Below, piece after piece: positions 53,090-63,801 of a DNA stretch of 64,000 nucleotides (within the stretch, counting starts at the first letter, position 1; every line of letters begins with the position of its first letter). The translations under genes and the position numbers were made by a program. The notes under the pieces were generated by a model. The model searched no databases and was not told the DNA's origin. It saw only the letters and a list, made by a program, of their open reading frames with translations. Source of the DNA: Diploptera punctata (taxonomy: Eukaryota; Arthropoda; Insecta; Blattodea; Blaberidae); contig JASPKZ010002338.1 in assembly GCA_030220185.1 (NCBI GenBank), forward strand, positions 784,501 to 848,500, in the 5' to 3' direction.

Positions 53090-53500
53090 TGCTGCCGTCT
53101 TCCCGTGCCAAACCTCTAAAGCCTACGGTCTTGGGCATCTCCAATGCTTAGCCCTCTAGCTTGCATTACTGTCTTCATGTTTTCCTTCCATGTTAACTTC
53201 GGTCTCCCTCTCTTCCTCCTTCTGGTCGGATGCCATTGATATAGTTGCTTTGGCCATCGCTCATCTTCCATTCTTAACACATGTCCTAACCACTTTAATT
53301 CCTTCTCCTCAATTCTTTCAATTGTGCTTTCTTCTGCTTCCTATATTTCTAATTTCCTTATTTGTGACATGCTCTAATTTTGATTTTCTGGCACTTCTCC
53401 GTAAATAATCCATTTCTAGAGCTATCAGCCTATTGTTGTAGTACTTATTGATTGTCCATACCTCACTTCTATACACTGCAATAGATTCCACCAATGTTTT
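53090..53500 (-). pseudogene. LINE C-terminal fragment
   Basis: Minus frames read LKWLGHVLRMEDERWPKQLY, WHPTRRRKRGRPKLTW, MKTVMQARGLSIGDAQDR; one of the minor LINE families here. Several frameshifts. Confidence 0.75.
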
Positions 53501-53708
53501 ACCAATATATTTTTTTTGTGTCTTTCCAAATATGCTTATCCCACCTTATGGAATTTAACGATGATATTGTTTTGCTACTCAATTTAACTCTATGTTATAT
53601 ATTTATATTTCTTATAACAATTTTATTTTCATGCTAATGGTGTTTTATTATTTAAATAGGCCAATTGCACAATAAAATATGATCATATTATTTTATATTA
53701 TGGTGATA

Positions 53709-54022
53709 TGTCCACCGCTGTGGTCTCGAGGTAGCGTTATGTCTTGTCATGCAGTGGGCCCGGGTTCGATTCCTGGTCGGGACAGGCTCCTGGGTGAGGT
53801 TTTCTTCGGGGTTTTTCCTCACCTGTATGATAAATGTTAGGAAGCTTTGGGCCCAACTGTCCCCAAAAATCATCCGGCCATCATAATCCTCCACCGGTTT
53901 GCAAAGCAACGGGAAGCTATCACACCTATAATTCCCTAGTAAAGCTGCAAAGCATAGCATGAAAATGCTATGATTGCAGTGAAACACCTGCCTTCGGGCA
54001 GAATTACTATGGATGGATGATG
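53709..54022 (+). mobile_element. SINE family A, copy 3
   Basis: Head TCCACCGCTGTGGTCTCGAG and GGTTCGATTCCTGG, tail GCCTTCGGGCAGAATTACTA, GGATGGATGAT. Probable target duplication ATG(G/A)TGATAT. Confidence 0.85.
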
Positions 54023-54119
54023 ATATAATTATTTTATCATTTTTTATATCGTTACAATATTATAAAAATTATAATTTTATTATATTGTTACTATTATTGT
54101 GTTTATATAATTAAGATTA

Positions 54120-54141
54120 TTTATTATTATTATCATCATTA

Positions 54142-54214
<73 letters not shown>

Positions 54215-54215
54215 T
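54120..54215. repeat. (ATT)n microsatellite
   Basis: Long trinucleotide tract within intron 1. Confidence 0.9.
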
Positions 54216-54221
54216 AACATT

Positions 54222-54365
54222 TCACTGGCACTATCGAACCCGGAGGTTCATGACCGCGCGGACATAACCTGACCATATATCCCTATCCAGAATTAATGTT
54301 TCCAATTATTCCCTGTATAATTCACCTCTCTCTCAAATAATGGTTAATTTTATTCTCGCATCTTA
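54222..54365 (-). pseudogene. LINE 3' end scrap (family G1)
   Basis: The family tail in reverse: CACTGGCACTATCGAACC, GCGCGGACATAA, TTATTCCCTGTATAATT. Confidence 0.8.
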
Positions 54366-54533
54366 TTCTTATTTTATTGTTACTGTTATTATTATCATCT
54401 TATTATTATTATTCCCTATTGTTATTGTTGCTATTGTTGTTGTTATTGTCATTGTTATTATTGTTATTGTTATTATTGTCATCGTTATTATTATTATTGT
54501 TATTATTATTATTATTGTTATTATTATTATACA
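54366..54533. repeat. (GTT/ATT)n microsatellite ending at the exon
   Basis: Mixed GTT, ATT, GTC triplets end four bases before the acceptor at 54534. Open frames over it are low complexity and not genes. Confidence 0.9.
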
Positions 54534-54534
54534 G

Positions 54535-54674
54535 GTACTGTGAAGTCAGTTCTGGAGGAAGAAAAACAAGCTACCATGTTATCTGCTAAAGTAGGTGAAT
54601 ATGTCGTTTTCGATTGCCCACTAGATTTTCCACACGATTACGTCATTCCATACATCCTGCGCTGGAATAAAGAG
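54535..54674 (+). CDS. Ig-domain exon, turtle/borderless (IGSF9-like) type
   Basis: The acceptor ACAG ends at 54534 and the donor GTAAAT starts at 54675. Spliced to the 49715 exon it gives 61 residues: signal peptide, then a short linker and VGEYVVFDCPLDFP, IPYILRWNKE. Cys42 and Trp58 are the first invariant Cys and Trp of an Ig V-type domain. The GE-VVF-C-FP-(V/I)PY-L-W-K pattern is what I know from the first Ig domain of insect turtle and borderless, neuronal surface adhesion proteins. Phase 1 in, phase 0 out. The second half of the domain is not in the window. I cannot decide between the two paralogues. Confidence 0.8.
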
Positions 54675-55029
54675 GTAAATATCTCACTAGAAGTTAAATA
54701 TTCTCTTTTACATAAGGTGCATCATAGTTCATCATCAGTAGCCTAGTTCTTCAATTCTTTGATGTTTGTTAATTTCCTCAAGAACTTGTTTCTAATCATC
54801 ACTATCTAGCGCACCTTCTTCCCATTTCCCACTCTCAAGAACTATAGTATGACGATCTCCAGGAGGATACATTTTTCAAAGTTCCGATCACACGAGTAGA
54901 GCATAGGGATTATGGGACGAGGAAAATTGGGAAGATGTTCTTATCCCAAATCTGTCCACATGTGTACACAGCTGCATGAAACTTCTGCAAACAGGATGCC
55001 AGCTTTTGATCACCGGGCAATTTCCGTGT
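54675..55029. other. Start of intron 2, unassigned
   Basis: No repeat family recognised until 55030. No further Ig exon with a YxC motif is visible anywhere to 64000. Confidence 0.5.
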
Positions 55030-55628
55030 CTGGGCCGCATGCAAATACAAAATACTTCCTATCACTGGTGAGCTGACTCACCGTGAGCAAGTGCAAAGAT
55101 CGAATTAGCGACCCACTAACTGGTCATGCATGAAAGTCGTTGTTTTCGTAATATTGGCAAGAAATTACCCAGAATTCTCAGCGATAAAACCACTTCCATT
55201 ATTTTCGTCTGCTAGAGGAACGCATTTACGCTTGCGTCCCGCAAATAATACCGTATACGACGACGTCTGCGTAGCGCGATATTACGCCGATTCTCCTCTT
55301 CTTCGAGTTGAATTCTTTGGTAGACTCTATCAAATTCCTCTTCTCCGCATATACCGAAAACATGATCGAAGTCTTCAAGGTCCGACATCTTGGATAAAGC
55401 AGCAAAGTACGCGGCAAGGTTTCAAACTACATCGGTCACCATCGGTTCCCATCGGGTTGCTCACGATTCGTTCTCTGCAAAGTCACCTCGCCAGGTAGCT
55501 TAGGAATTTTGACAATTATTATCGCATGAACAGATTTTTGAGTACGCAAAAACGTCTTTGGATGCAACTTTCTCAGCAGAGAACGACTTTTACGGTCTAA
55601 TGCGTTCATAGATACGACCCTAAGTCCT
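55030..55628 (-). mobile_element. Conserved element O, copy 2
   Basis: Near-identical to 22925-23570 over about 600 bases. The minus frame MSD(L)EDFDHVFGI and the arginine-rich stretch are again present, with a stop at the same place. It lacks a short stretch present in copy 1 (ACAGGCAGAG near 23480), and copy 1 lacks one present here (TACGCGGC near 55408). Confidence 0.55.
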
Positions 55629-55634
55629 TGTCTA

Positions 55635-55935
55635 TAACTAACTAACTTACTTGTACTATCGAATCTGTAGATTGCCTATTGCCTCTGATTTTCCTACAAG
55701 GAGTTTCCATGGACTCTTTCATTTCCCATTCGTGCCACATGTCTTGCCCGTCGCAGTCTTCGAAACTTAACAGTTTCTTATTATATTTGGATTCCCATAA
55801 GATTATTTAGTTCACTGCTATGTGGTATTCTCCATTCACCAGTCTGTTCTTCTCTCTTTGGACAAAACATTTTCCTAATAACTTAATTCACAATATTCGT
55901 AATATTTTCTCCTCCCTTAAAGTAAGAGTCCATGG
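55635..55935 (-). pseudogene. LINE 3' end fragment (family G1), decayed
   Basis: Family text in reverse (TTTCCTACAAGGAG, CCACATGTCTTGCCCGTCGC, TTAAAGTAAGAGTCCATG) with many changes. Confidence 0.75.
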
Positions 55936-55959
55936 GACCTTGCCTATAACACTAAAATT

Positions 55960-56330
55960 AATTTTTTTTGCGAGATAATGCGTTCTGTCTTACTTACAGC
56001 AATGGCGACCATGATTGAAAGTTCAATTTCCTTCATTTCGGAGTTGCCAACCTAAATAACTATACTGTAATATTACATACCTTGTGCTGGAAGTAAAACC
56101 ACTGCCCTTTATGTATACTACGTGCAATGTATATACAAAAAATATATACAAAAGGTAATATTAACATACATTATATGAAGCAACTCACTGCATTTTAAAT
56201 GAACTAAACTTTATTTGAAACAATTTGTCGCCATTTTATTCCTGATTGATGTCACGGCCTGCTGTAGTTTCAACTAAATTATTTTCGGCATTTACTGTAT
56301 AAACATTGCCCACACTGTTAACGTTAATCA
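55960..56330 (+). repeat. Noncoding repeat family P
   Basis: Blocks CAATGGCGACCATGATTGAA, CTGCATTTTAAATGAAC, GTCACGGCCTGCTGTAG are shared with 20210-21190. Confidence 0.7.
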
Positions 56331-56334
56331 GTTG

Positions 56335-56515
56335 TTTGCAATGAACGCAAATGAAGCGTACCAATCGTTTCTCATTTGTTTTCAAACATCGCCGTTTACA
56401 TTAAATATATAAATATTTTAAAATAACTATAGTTAAATAATGATTTGTGAGTAAACAGCTTAATTTTATTCGTTAAATAGTCCTAACAAATGCCACTCTT
56501 GATTTTCAAATTTTC
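56335..56515 (-). mobile_element. Family I fragment, inverted
   Basis: Reverse copy of the first ~180 bases of family I, ending with a broken half of the head palindrome beside the next copy. With that copy it forms a large inverted repeat (arms about 56340-56515 and 56597-56770). Confidence 0.75.
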
Positions 56516-56519
56516 ATAA

Positions 56520-57200
56520 AAGCAATGCCACGAGTGATTTCCAAATTATCGATAAATTTACGACTCACGAAGTGAGGAGTGAATTTATCTAGAGAATTTG
56601 GAAATCAAGAGTGGCATTTGTTAGGACTATTTAACGAATAAAATTAAGCTGTTTACTCACGAATCATTATTTAACTATAGTTATTTTAAAAATTTATATA
56701 TTTAATATAAACTGCGATGTTCAAAAACAAACGAGATATGTTTGGTTAGTTTTATTTGTTCATCTACTGCAACTAGATCATATTATTTATTGCCGAATAA
56801 GATCGCAATATAGTAAGAAAATATTGGAGAAAAAATTAAGCACATCAAACTGTGTATTATAATCAAATTTATAGGTTACGGTATCAATTATTTTTTAGGA
56901 AACAACTCTGTAAAATCATTATTTAAAAACACAATTATTGAACACACAATTATCAAATGTGTAGTTCGAAGGAATCTGTTCATTATTTGCTATACTCAAC
57001 ATATTTGTTGGAGAATCAGTCACTACAAAATAATGCTCTGACCTGTTCAGAATATTAAAAGAGGAGGAGCTTTCTTTAATATGATAAACAGAAGTAGATA
57101 AATATCGAGGCAAAACACGACTGTCATTGGTTGTAATACAAAATTAATTGAAATGTGATTGGTCATTGACTCCCATTTGGGGCATGAGTTAAATAGTCAG
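56520..57200 (+). mobile_element. Noncoding repeat family I, copy
   Basis: Head GCAATGCCACGAGTGATTTC with a decayed palindrome, body, and end GCATGAGTTAAATAGTCA. Confidence 0.8.
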
Positions 57201-57416
57201 TGTAACAAGAGAAGCATTTTGATTAAACTCGAAGATAAAATGAGATACATAAAAAATGTAGCTCAAACCCACATCGATCGTTATGTTTACAAAAGGTAAA
57301 ACATGTTCACGGAAGCGTATGTGTGTGTGTGCTATATACCGTAAATATCTATCCTACATTAATCACATCAGTGGATTTTATTCTTAGTTCCGCTCAGGAT
57401 AACAGTAAACTTATAT
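57201..57416. other. Unassigned DNA
   Basis: Short GTGTGTGTG run near 57318; nothing else. Confidence 0.4.
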
Positions 57417-57558
57417 TTTAATAATTAAATTAATGTTTTTATTACCTCACCTCATATCCTTTTCTTCTATACTGCAGTTTCGGAGCTTATCTACATCGTC
57501 AGTATAGAAGAAAAAGGATATGAGGTGAGGTAATAAAAACATTAATTTAATTATTAAA
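57417..57558. repeat. Penelope-type inverted repeat with hammerhead in the loop
   Basis: Arms 57417-57474 and 57500-57558 are complementary (TTACCTCACCTCATATCC and complement). The loop and inner stem make one hammerhead-like motif on the minus strand. Confidence 0.75.
57464..57510 (-). ncRNA. Hammerhead-like motif with consensus core
   Basis: Minus strand: helix I CTTCTA/TAGAAG, then CTGACGA, the canonical C3-U-G-A-N-G8-A core; a weak helix II (G-C, A-U, G-C with one mismatch), GAAAC, TGCA loop, GT and A. It is the only copy here with both C3 and G8. Confidence 0.5.
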
Positions 57559-57719
57559 TTAAACCTCATAGTGTTCTTTCCCTGTGAAGTTAAATAAATT
57601 ATATTTTAATATTACAGTAATATAATGTGACAATACTGGGCAACAAACTTTTTTTTTGTCTCAGAAAGAAAAATATGTGATTCTGATAGTATTTTTTCTC
57701 CTGAATTCAAATGCGATAT

Positions 57720-58200
57720 CGGTTTTTCTCCATGGTGCAAGATTTCCGAGAGACAGGCATTTATAATTGCAAACATGGAACAATACAGAGAACATTCAAA
57801 AATAAAATTAGAAAAGAAACTAAGATAAACATGTATAATGTTATGGCGGTTCCCACAATATTGTATGGATGTGAAACTTGGGCTCCAGTGAAAAGACAGA
57901 AGGATAGAATACAGACGGCAGAGATGCGGTTCCTAAGACAAGTACAAGACTTGATAGAATAAGAAATGAGGATATAAGAGAAGAATTGAAAGTACAGCCT
58001 TTATTGGATAAAGTCACGAATTACAGACAGAAATGGATTGATCACATGGATGGAATGAGTAAGGAGAGATATCCATTGTTAGCAAGAAATTATCAAGCAA
58101 GAGGAAGACGTGATGTTGGAAGACCTAGAAGACGTTGGGCTGATGCATTATGAAGTCGGAACGGGCAATTGCCTAATCCCTGGAGTGATGATGATGATGA
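57720..58200 (+). pseudogene. LINE 3' end fragment (G2-like)
   Basis: TIQRTFKNKIRKETKINMYN, VMAVPTILYGCETWAPVKRQ, then a frameshift near 57950 and LQKWIDHMDGMSKERYPLLA-type text, RRDVGRPRRRWADAL, stop, GATGATGATG tail. Confidence 0.8.
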
Positions 58201-58319
58201 TTTAATATTTTCAACATTCGTAACTACACAATATTCGAACATTCGGACTCACCTAGAAAGTTAAAAATTACGATGTTCTGCTATATATACGTATATGATC
58301 AAAACCATGGCTTGTTAAA

Positions 58320-58606
58320 TACCAGGACCACGTGCTTGTGGTCAGAGCTGCTGACTACAGTTCATGAAGTTCTGAGTTCGATTCCCGGTTAGACCACAGC
58401 AATTATTCATATAGCCTACCATGGTCTGGATTTAGGTTAAGAACTCTCCTGGCTCTTCATTACCATTCATCACCCATCATATCATCGGGCTAACGTAACT
58501 CCGCCTTCCAGGCGCCCCAACTTCAGAAATGGGTTACAATTCCGCCAACCCAGGAGAAATTACCATTAATGTCACGAAGATAACCTGGCGGCATTGATAA
58601 AAAATA
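58320..58606 (+). mobile_element. SINE family D copy
   Basis: Head GTGGTCAGAGCTGCTGACTA and GAGTTCGATTCCCGG, body GGTTAAGAACTCTCCTGGC, end AACCTGGCGGCATTGATAA. Confidence 0.85.
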
Positions 58607-58789
58607 CGAAAATCTTATACAGAGTGAGTCTAAATTGCTCTTACAGAGTTTAAGGACTTATAGAGGAACAAAGACAATTAAATTTAACATAGGAACCCAT
58701 GTCCGGAAATGTGCTGTTTTTTCCGTTACACAGTAAATACAACTACAGCAAATGTTGTTCTCTTGTACTCCTGCTGCCTGCCGTCTGGA

Positions 58790-59098
58790 ACCACTTATAA
58801 CAAGGACTCGATGTGATGACCATCGGCTTCAATACAGTTGCGGTACCTCCGCACCATGTTATCGTACACAAGATCATCAATCCCTGGTCCTCAAACATCC
58901 GTCGCAGACCTCACTCGTGCTAGAAGGTCTTCCGCGGATTCTACAGGGGTCTCGTGAATTAAGGTTTCTTGTGACCTCACAGCTAGTAGTCTAGCGGGGT
59001 AAAATCGGGAGAACGTGCAGGCCAAGCAATCGGACCTGTCATTGCACCGAGCTACGCCGTACAATGCATGGATAACAGCAATGAAGTACGTACACCTT
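58790..59098 (-). pseudogene. mariner transposase C-terminal remnant
   Basis: Minus frames give GPIAWPARSPDFTP (the strand leading to the third catalytic residue), ETLIHETPVESAEDLLARV and VYDNMVRRYRNCIEADGHHI before the stop. Two frameshifts; the N-terminal part is missing. Confidence 0.8.
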
Positions 59099-59149
59099 GT
59101 ACTGTCGTGAAGGATTACTACTGTACTGTACAAGTACAAACTCAACTGA

Positions 59150-60930
59150 ACAGCACATACCTACTCTTTCAAAAGCTCTGGAACGATTAGTCCATAAACA
59201 ACTGACTGAATACCTAAATGATTACAACCTTCTAGATCAATTTCAGTCAGGCTTCAGGACAGGACACAATACAAATACTGCTCTACTAAATATTTGCGAA
59301 GACATACGCGAAGCTGCTGATAATCGAAAACTTACCATTCTTACATTACTGGACTTTAGTAAAGCATTCGACACGGTAGACTTGGACTTATTGTTGCATA
59401 AACTTAAAAACCTCTTACTCTCTGATAGTGCCACGAAATGGTTCAATTCCTACCTTCATGAGCGCCAGCAATCTGTTATAGGAAATCATACATTATGTTC
59501 TTCTTGGTCCTTCCGTAAAGCTGGGGTTCCACAGGGTTCGGTACTTGGACCTTTGCTTTTTTCAATCTACATAAATGACATATCTAACTCCCTAAAGCAT
59601 TGCAAACATAATTTATTTGCAGACGACATGCAAATCTACATCCACACAGACAAATATTCACTAAATGACGCTGTTGCCAAAATTAACGAGGATCTTGACT
59701 CACTAATGACTTGGACAGTTAAATATGGACTGCAATTAAATCCTACAAAGTCACAATCAATCATTATGGGTCATCAGAGACTATTATCTACAATAACCTA
59801 AACACAGTTTCGCATGTGTCACTAAACGGAGTTCAAATCCCTTATAGTGAGACAGTAAAAATTCTAGGAGTATTTATTGACAAAAACTTAAATTGGAATA
59901 CACAAATAAACCATACATGCAAAACAGTCTTCTCAATAATACATTCATTAAATCGTGTACGAAATTGTTTGCCATTCGCCCTTAGGAAAATGTTAGTAGA
60001 AACACTTGCAATGCCCCATTTTGATTATTGTGACACTCTTTTTACAGACTTAAATATTATTTCCACTCAAAGACTTCAACGTGTTCATAATTCTTGCGCA
60101 CGTTTTATTTGTGGTATTCGCAAATTTGACCATGTTACACAAACACACCGTCCCTGGAACAATTATCGTGGTCTCGTCTAAGAGATCGTAGAACTGTCCA
60201 TTCCCTATCCCTTCTCTATAAAATACTTCACACATCATCGCCTAATTATTTATCACGCCGCTTCATCAGACTATCCGACACACATAATCTTGACACTCGA
60301 TCCCATCAGCACATTGTCCTTTATATCCCGCCTCATCACACTGTATATTATTCATTATCTTTTACGGTGTCACTTACCAAAACATGGAATTCCCTTCCAC
60401 CCTATGTCAGAGACTGTCAAACTATAACATCCTTCAAAAACAAACTAAAGAATTATTTAATAACAAACTGACTTATACACCTCACTGATAGTATTCTTTT
60501 AGCAATATTAATATATTTAATTATTTATGTAAATAATATTAAGAATAACAAATATTTTTATTTGTTTTGTTTTAAATATTGTATAATCGTAAAATTAGTT
60601 TTCTATATCTCATTATTTTCCTGTTTTTTATATACACTAGACAGGGACAATTTAATATGTCTTGCTTGTATACATTTTATTATTAGTTTTAGTCTTAATT
60701 TTAACTAATATTAACTGGTTGTATTATAGATCGTAATATGTATATTAGATATTATCTTTTGATCAAATTTTTACTTAGTGTTTAATATTAGAGTTAATTA
60801 AGATTGTTATATTCTTATGTAATATATGTTTGTCCTGGTGAGTGGAAGAGAAGGCCACATGGCCTTAACTCCACCAGGCTAAATAAATCTTAAATCTTAA
60901 ATCTTAAATCTTAAAAATCTTAAACAAACT
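59150..60930 (+). pseudogene. LINE (CR1/Jockey-like) 3' half with RT core
   Basis: From PTLSKALERLVHKQLTEYLN: FQSGFR, DFSKAFDTVDLDLL (motif A), KAGVPQGSVLGPLLFSIYIN (motif B), LFADDMQIYI (motif C), then a one-base shift at about 59795 into VKILGVFIDKNLNWNTQINH and LQRVHNSCARFICGI. A second shift near 60170 leads to FTVSLTKTWNSLPPYV and SFKNKLKNYLITN, the usual C-terminal end. The 3' UTR has CACATGGCCTTAACTCCACC and ends in repeated AAATCTTA. Endonuclease absent (5' truncation). Catalytic FADD is intact. Confidence 0.9.
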
Positions 60931-61214
60931 TGCAATGGACATGGAACATCGGGTGACCGGTTAATGGCGTATGGACTTCTCTAGTCAACAGTATCATAGT
61001 GGGTGGCGCCGAAAAAGCGCGTGTGGTGATTTTGCGTGTAGCGGAAAATCGGTACGTTTCCGGACACGAGTTCCTGTGCTAAGCTTAATTGACTTGGTCT
61101 CTACTACAAGTCCTCGAACTCTGTAAGGGCAATTTAGACTCACTCTGTAGAAGAAAAGTTTTTTTTTATGGTAAATGGAATTTAATATCGTATTCATTGC
61201 AGTAGGCCTAAATA

Positions 61215-61520
61215 TATGTTGTTGTTTTCAAATGCTGGGCCTTGGCATCGAAGCCATTAGCGTTCTTGTTCTCCAATATTTCTCAATGTTGGATCAAACA
61301 GGGTTGTAAGTGTTCTTCATTCATTTCTTCTTCGTCTTTGTTGCATAGAGGACAATTTGGATTCGTGTAGATTCCTATTTTATACATGTTTGGCCAAATA
61401 GTCATGTTCTGTAAGCAGTCTAAATTTTTCTACTGTAGTTTTACGTGGAATTTCTGGAATAATATCTGGCTTGTTTACTAAAATATTCCATTTTTTGTCT
61501 TTGGCTTTATTACATAGGTC
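61215..61520 (-). pseudogene. LINE C-terminal Cys-rich fragment
   Basis: Minus frames give LLTEHDYLAKHVYKIGIYTN and CPLCNKDEEEMNEEHLQPCL, the zinc-binding tail of LINEs that carry an RNase H-like end. Confidence 0.7.
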
Positions 61521-62007
61521 TTGGTTTTGTTTGATTTTATATTTGTTTTTATTTATTCTTTTTATGGATGCGAAAGGTAAGTAGCATTCTGAATTAAATT
61601 GGAGCCTTTTTTGGCAAAAAAAATCAGTAAATATATAAAATTGTTTGTTTTGGAAACTGATAACAAGTGACTGTTGTAAAATACGCGAGTGACAACGATG
61701 ACTGAAGTTATATAATTTGTGAATGTCATTTGTTTGAGTCCTTGACTGTGATGATATCCGCAGAGTGGCGTGCCAGTCTAATTTCTAACAGCTGTAATTT
61801 TACTTAGTGACCTTGTTTCATTAACCAAATCCCCCATCTGCAGCATCAATTCACAAAAATTCCACATTAAAAACATTCTAATATATACCTGGTGTTGTCG
61901 ACTGTATGGTCCGCGCAGGTCAAACTTTCTGGTCTATTCATCTTGGCTTTCCCTCTAAAGAGCAACATTATTTCCACCATTACTTTTTTTTTGTATTGTA
62001 AGCCCAT
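61521..62007. other. Unassigned DNA
   Basis: No domain or shared repeat recognised. Confidence 0.45.
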
Positions 62008-62392
62008 GTTTTCCCTTTACAGAGATTTAGGCGCTCTCCCCCTAGAGGGAAGAATTTGAACCATATTATTTAATTACACTTGTTTTCGTATAGATGTCAT
62101 TTTGAGTGGTCCGTGGTCAGCGTTCCACCTCATACTGACATCTAGGAACCAAGGTAGTACTAGGACGGGAAAATTCGGTAAATTTTGCCTAGAGGCCTTT
62201 TCATTCAGGCTTAAGGATTTTTAACGAGACTGAAAATCTTCAGACTCGGGACCCACGGCTTAAAGTTCCTCCCGGAGGACTTGCTCCTTGGATTTTTCCA
62301 TCCTAAAAAATCCATCGACCCCGGCCGGGTTTGAACCCGCGACCCTCGAGACCAGAGGCAAGGAGCATAACCACTAGTCCACTGCGGCTGAA
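62008..62392 (-). mobile_element. SINE family E, best copy
   Basis: tRNA-like head at the right (minus: GCCGCAGTGGACTAGTGGTT, GGGTTCAAACCCGG); body and far part as at 20318-20683. Confidence 0.9.
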
Positions 62393-62431
62393 TCCACCAT
62401 TACTTAATTTTCTAAATATATTCAATTATAT

Positions 62432-62758
62432 TATCGACCAGCCAGATGGGCTAATGGTCAGCGTTTCTGACTACAGTTAATGATGTCCCGGGTTCGATTC
62501 CCGGTAAAACCATAGACATTTTTCCTCAAAGGGAATTATTCCTATAGTTGCCCATGGTCTGTAACTTAGGTTAAGTTTAGGTTAAGAACTCTCCTGGCGC
62601 TTCATTATCATTTATCACCCATCATATCATCGGGGTAACGTAACTCCGCCTTCCAAATGCCCCAACCTAAGAAATGGATTACAATTCCGCCAATTCCAGG
62701 TGAGAAAGCCATAAATGTCCTAAAAGACAACCTGGTGGCATTAGACAAAAAAATAGTT
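62432..62758 (+). mobile_element. SINE family D, best copy
   Basis: tRNA-like head GATGGGCTAATGGTCAGCG and GGGTTCGATTCCCGG, then TTCCTCAAAGGGAATTATTC and the full body, ending AACCTGGTGGCATTAGAC with an A-rich tail. Confidence 0.9.
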
Positions 62759-62805
62759 ATAAATCGAATTAATTCGTTAAAACATATATCTCTCTTCTTT
62801 TTTTT

Positions 62806-62992
62806 GTCGGCCGCAGTGGACTAGTGGTGTGCTTCTTGTTTCTGATCCTGAGGCCTCGCGAGGTTCGCGACTTCAAACCCGGCCGTGATCGATGGATTTT
62901 TTTAGGATGGATAAATTCAAGGAGCAAGTCCTCCGGGAGGGACTTAAGCCGTGAGTCCCAGATTTTAAGGCTCTTAAAAGATCCTTAATCTA
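62806..62992 (+). mobile_element. SINE family E, head half
   Basis: GGCCGCAGTGGACTAGTGGT, CTTCAAACCCGGCC, CAAGTCCTCCGGGAGGGACT, ending in GGCTCTTAAAAGATCC. The far half is missing. Confidence 0.85.
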
Positions 62993-63125
62993 ATGACGAT
63001 AATGATGGCCTGATGCTGTTCAGGGACCTTTTGGACCTTAAAGTTTCCTGACATTTGTCTTACAGGTGAGGAAAACCCCAAATATCACCTAGGAAGCTTG
63101 TCCCGACCGGGGATGGAACCCGGGC
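62993..63125 (-). mobile_element. SINE family A, partial
   Basis: Reverse of the family middle and head: CCTGACATTTGTCTTACAGG, CCGACCGGGGATGGAACCCG. It abuts the SINE E half directly. Confidence 0.8.
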
Positions 63126-63406
63126 GAATACCAGAAATATCGAAGTAACAAACTGGTGGCATTGAATTTATAAGATCAATTTTATTAATTCAATATTATA
63201 TATTCAAAAAGTCATTCACAAAATAATGTTTTAAAACACCATGAGAGTTTTCATCTCCTTGAATAATATTGGTCTCTGGTCCCTATGCTCCATAGAGATC
63301 CAAAAATCTGAAAACCTCGTCAGAATTACATTTTTCAACATTTCTACCAGCAATTTTCGCTTATTGTGTTTGATTCACAATACATTGGTCCATTTAAAAT
63401 CATTAC
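63126..63406. other. Unassigned DNA
   Basis: No feature recognised. Confidence 0.4.
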
Positions 63407-63772
63407 ATCGCTGTGATCTCGAAGTAGCGTGCTGCCTTGTCACGCAGCGGGCCCGGCTTCGATCCCCGATCGGGGCAGTTTTTCTGGGTGAAGTTTTTAT
63501 CGGGGTTTTTCCTCACCTGTAAGACAAATGTCAGGAAAACAGGCCCAAACGGTTCCCGAAATCATATGGCCATCGTCTTTATCATCATCATCCTTACCAT
63601 TATCATTATCATCCTTACCATTATCATTATCATCGTCATCCTTCACTGGTGTGGAAAGCAACGGGAAGCTACCACACCTACACAATTCCCTAGTAAAGCT
63701 GCAAGCATAGCATGAAATGCTATGATTGCAGTGAAGGACCTGCCTTCGGGCAGAATTACTATTGATGGATTT
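63407..63772 (+). mobile_element. SINE family A, copy 4
   Basis: Head from TCGCTGTGATCTCGAAGTAG, body expanded by (CATTAT/CATC)n at 63570-63640, tail GCCTTCGGGCAGAATTACTA. Confidence 0.85.
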
Positions 63773-63801
63773 TAAGGTGTGTAATTTAATAAATAGGTTA
63801 A

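Larger units (their letters stand above)
49758..54534 (+). other. Intron 1 of the Ig-superfamily gene
   Basis: 4.8 kb from GTAAGT to ACAG. It is filled by a Helitron-like element, a TIR element, Penelope and SINE F pieces, a mariner, LINE tails, SINE A and ATT/GTT microsatellites that run right up to the acceptor. The polypyrimidine tract is therefore a microsatellite. Confidence 0.7.
58620..61147 (-). mobile_element. mariner-like element interrupted by a LINE
   Basis: TA on both sides (58618-58619, 61148-61149). Ends CAGAGTGAGTCTAAATTGC and complement, similar over about 110 bases. Without the LINE it would be about 0.75 kb and already internally deleted. Confidence 0.85.

Noticed and set aside
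54340..54589. Hydrophobic frames over the ATT/GTT tract
   Set aside because: Translation of a microsatellite; the real coding part starts at the acceptor at 54534.
59097..59160. Native start of the LINE ORF
   Set aside because: The first residues are read from the interrupted mariner; LINE similarity begins near PTLSKALERL.
63528..63715. Repetitive Ser/Leu/Ile frames
   Set aside because: They translate the CATC/CATTAT expansion inside a SINE on either strand.
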